From assembly GCA_025642075.2 (NCBI GenBank), contig JAODUO010000153.1, forward strand, positions 1,097,001-1,161,000: a stretch of 64,000 bases of DNA, in the 5' to 3' direction. Of the stretch, positions 61,820 through 64,000 are shown piece by piece. A model generated the notes under the pieces. It was not told the origin of the DNA. It ran no database searches and saw nothing but the letters and a program-made list of their open reading frames with translations. Within the stretch, counting starts at the first letter, position 1. Every line of letters begins with the position of its first letter. This stretch comes from Ridgeia piscesae. Taxonomy: Eukaryota; Annelida; Polychaeta; Sabellida; Siboglinidae. The position numbers and the translations under genes were made by a program.

Positions 61820-64000
61820 TAATCGTGACATTTATATAGCGCTTATATAACATCGCTGTACAAAAAGCTCTTTTGAAAATATGTGTCTTTAGTTTTTTAA
61901 ATGCAGCAGTTTTTGTGAGATGCTGCGGTAACGAATTCCACAGACTTGGAGCTGCCACGCTGAAAGCTCTGTCACCCCAGCGAGGCCTTGCGCGGGGCAC
62001 ACGCAATAAATGGTGTTCGCCTGAACGCAGCGACATAACCGGTTGGCGTCGGCTTTACACATTATTCAATGTATTCAGGTGCATGGCCAGTCAGTGCTCG
62101 ATAAGTAGGATCTTGAATTCCACTCGCACTGCTATCTGCTGCCAGTGCAACTTCATCAGCAGCGGTGTAGCATGGCTATATTTCATAGCGCCGTCGATCA
62201 AGCGGGCTCCACAGTTTTGTACTTTCTGAAGCCGTTGTATTTGCTTCATAGGCAGTCGATACAGCAGTGCATTTCCAACATCGAGTCTGCTTGTAACAAA
62301 CCCACGTATGACTTGCTCTGTCGCTGCTGCAGTCAGATAGCGTCTGATCCTCGAGATGTTGCGGAGGTGGAATATTGCTGACCTGCATACAACAGTCACA
62401 TGCGACTCCATCGTCATCTCAGCATCAAACTGGACACCAAGATTACGGACACTGTGAGTCACTCTGACCAAACAGTCACCAACACTCAATGCTTGTAGCT
62501 TGATTTTCTTTAGCCGTTGAGCTGAACCGAATAGTATTACTTCTGTTTTTGAGTCGTTCATCTTCAAGGAGTTTGTCTTCATCCTTATCCTGATTTCTAT
62601 TACACACCGTTCTATGCACTCAACAGCCGCGTCAATGTCCTCCTGACGGGGTTTCACTGTGATGTAAATGTGCGTATCGTCAGCAGCAACAACCCGTTCT
62701 ATTGTCTTAAACAAGTGTGGCAGATTGGACACAGGTTTGTAATTGTTCAATATGTCCTTATCTAGACTTGACTTCTTGATTACTGGCCTTACATATGCTC
62801 CCTTCATGTGAGAAGGCATTATGCCTATTCTGAAAGACATGTTAAAAATGGTCGTGAGAACAGGCGCACAGTCTCCAAACAGCCATATCGGTATGTGGGT
62901 CAAGTTCACAGGATTTAACCGGCGATTCCTTCAAAAGTACTCCAAATTCAGTTTCAATGGCTGGCTCAAATGCAGCCAGTAGACATGTTTAGGGTTCACC
63001 GTCAGTGTATATGTCTATGTTGTTAACATTTTGAATACGTTCGGAACTGAATTTCGAGATTTTTTTCGAGAAACGATCTGAAACCTGCTCTGCAAGTGTG
63101 TTGAACGAGTTACACGGCGGAAGTGGAGTGTCATTATCGGTATGTAGGAACTTGGCGACAATCTTGAACATCTTTTTCTGGTCACCAGACGCATCGGCGA
63201 ATTGACTCATGTGGTATTACAATTTTGCACAGTGTATGGATGACGTGACAAGCTGGCGCTGAAGGCAGTAAGCCAGCCTGTCACATTCCAGTCCGGTTGT
63301 TCTCCATCTTCGTTCCAACTGACGTCTAACACACTTTTGTGTCCGTATGCTGTCATTATACCACGGGTGTGTGGTCGTACAGTCACTGTGCGTGTCGTTT
63401 ACGGTTCTTATTTGTCAACAATGGCTCCAATGATTTCATTGTATATGTCAACAGCATAGTTCGTATCGTCAGGCAGATGCTTTGACAGTAGCAACGATCG
63501 GATATCCTCACATATCGCAACGGTACTAATATGTTTCTACGTGCTGTGTAAGGTTTCCAAGTTTCAAAAGATCGATATAGCGCTTGGCATTAAAATCACC
63601 AGCAACCAGTAAATTTGAGTTGTCCATTGTCATACCGTCCATCTGATGGACAAATTCTACGAGGAATTCCGAGGCTGTGTAACCACTTTTGGTGTTAGGC
63701 GGAGGGCGATAGACGACGATAAGACGAATAGAATGAGAGCCATTGCGGAGATGTAGACACACCAATTCGAATGTCTTTTTTAATTCGTGTATTAAGTTGT
63801 TGCGTCACGAAGGTAGACTTGTAGACGACAGCGACACCACCACCGTGTCGTGCGCTCTCGGGACGTAGCAGTTGGTAGCAGATACGACCAGCAGAGACGG
63901 AGTCGTCGGTACTCAGCCACGTCTCTGTTATGACGAGTATGTCGAGGTCATTGTCCTCAATAAGGTCACATATCACGGTCGCCTTTTCAGCTTGCTTCAC
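61820..64000 (-). pseudogene. L2/CR1-like LINE, copy C (endonuclease plus internally deleted RT; runs off the window)
   Basis: The apurinic-type endonuclease comes first, with DLDILVITETWLS, HGGGVAVVYKST, LIVVYRPPPN and LLVAGDFNAK (63526-64000). A linker follows: PWYNDSIRTQKCVRRQLERR (about 63340) and ASGDQKKMFKIVAKF. The RT resumes at KKSSLDKDILNNYKPVSNLP and then jumps from TIERVVA directly to ADDTHIYITVKPRQED. This deletes the fingers and palm motifs retained in copies A and B and leaves half of YADD. It continues through the thumb (62091-62909) to DRAFSVAAPSLWNSLPQHL and a 3' AGCGCTATATAAAT end near 61830. Stops and frameshifts are few, so it may be the youngest of the three copies, but it is not functional. 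Confidence 0.85.

Larger units (their letters stand above)
51503..62950 (+). repeat. Segmental duplication, copy 2
   Basis: Direct counterpart of 32650-49810. Private insertions in this copy include a solo LTR (52537-53247), a local tandem duplication around it, hAT DNA (55262 to before 57900) and a LINE 3' end (60060-60770). It lacks the SAP-gene transposon, the XPG-nuclease transposon and the LINE at 40258. Confidence 0.8.

Overview
The window is animal nuclear DNA, most likely from an invertebrate. It carries one intact, intron-rich gene (cytosolic HSP90) with GT/AG introns, no bacterial-style gene packing, and a very dense load of decayed transposons, satellites and microsatellites. The repeat mix (L2/CR1-like LINEs, PIF/Harbinger, hAT, Gypsy solo LTRs, a tRNA-derived SINE, and a transposon with an XPG-like nuclease) is common in marine invertebrates, but I cannot name the species.

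Layout. 1-2100: possible last exon of an upstream gene, then empty DNA. 2110-3380: LINE remnant, minus strand. 3420-10530: HSP90 locus on the plus strand, with a cluster of palindromic heat-shock elements, a non-coding first exon and six coding exons that splice in frame to 729 residues ending in MEEVD. Introns 3, 4 and 5 each hold one copy of the same roughly 88-nt C/D-box snoRNA-like gene. 11365-14764: solo LTR, a long palindrome and a terminal-inverted-repeat element. 15132-16596 (minus): three exons that splice in frame into the membrane anchor and cytoplasmic tail of an unidentified receptor-like protein, next to a 345-bp GT repeat. 17440-18800: Gypsy and LINE remnants. 18985-21975: 55-bp satellite. 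23660-24494: tetranucleotide and AT repeats. 24545-26670: LINE remnants. 27180-32155: low-complexity block (GACA, A, GA and GGAC tracts that are almost free of T for about 3 kb, then a 28-bp minisatellite).

32650 to about 49800 and 51500 to about 63000 are two direct copies of one large segmental duplication. Comparing them gives occupied and empty sites for several insertions. Copy 1 has gained a 3.7-kb element whose first exon encodes a SAP domain, a 3.8-kb element with ~290-bp inverted termini and an XPG/FEN-like nuclease, and a LINE 3' end. Copy 2 has gained a solo LTR, a hAT transposase fragment and another LINE 3' end. The window ends inside the endonuclease domain of an L2-like LINE.

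Only HSP90, its snoRNA-like passengers and perhaps the membrane protein look like host genes. Everything else is mobile-element or simple-repeat sequence in various stages of decay. Long reading frames in the GT, satellite, purine and tetranucleotide tracts are artefacts of composition.
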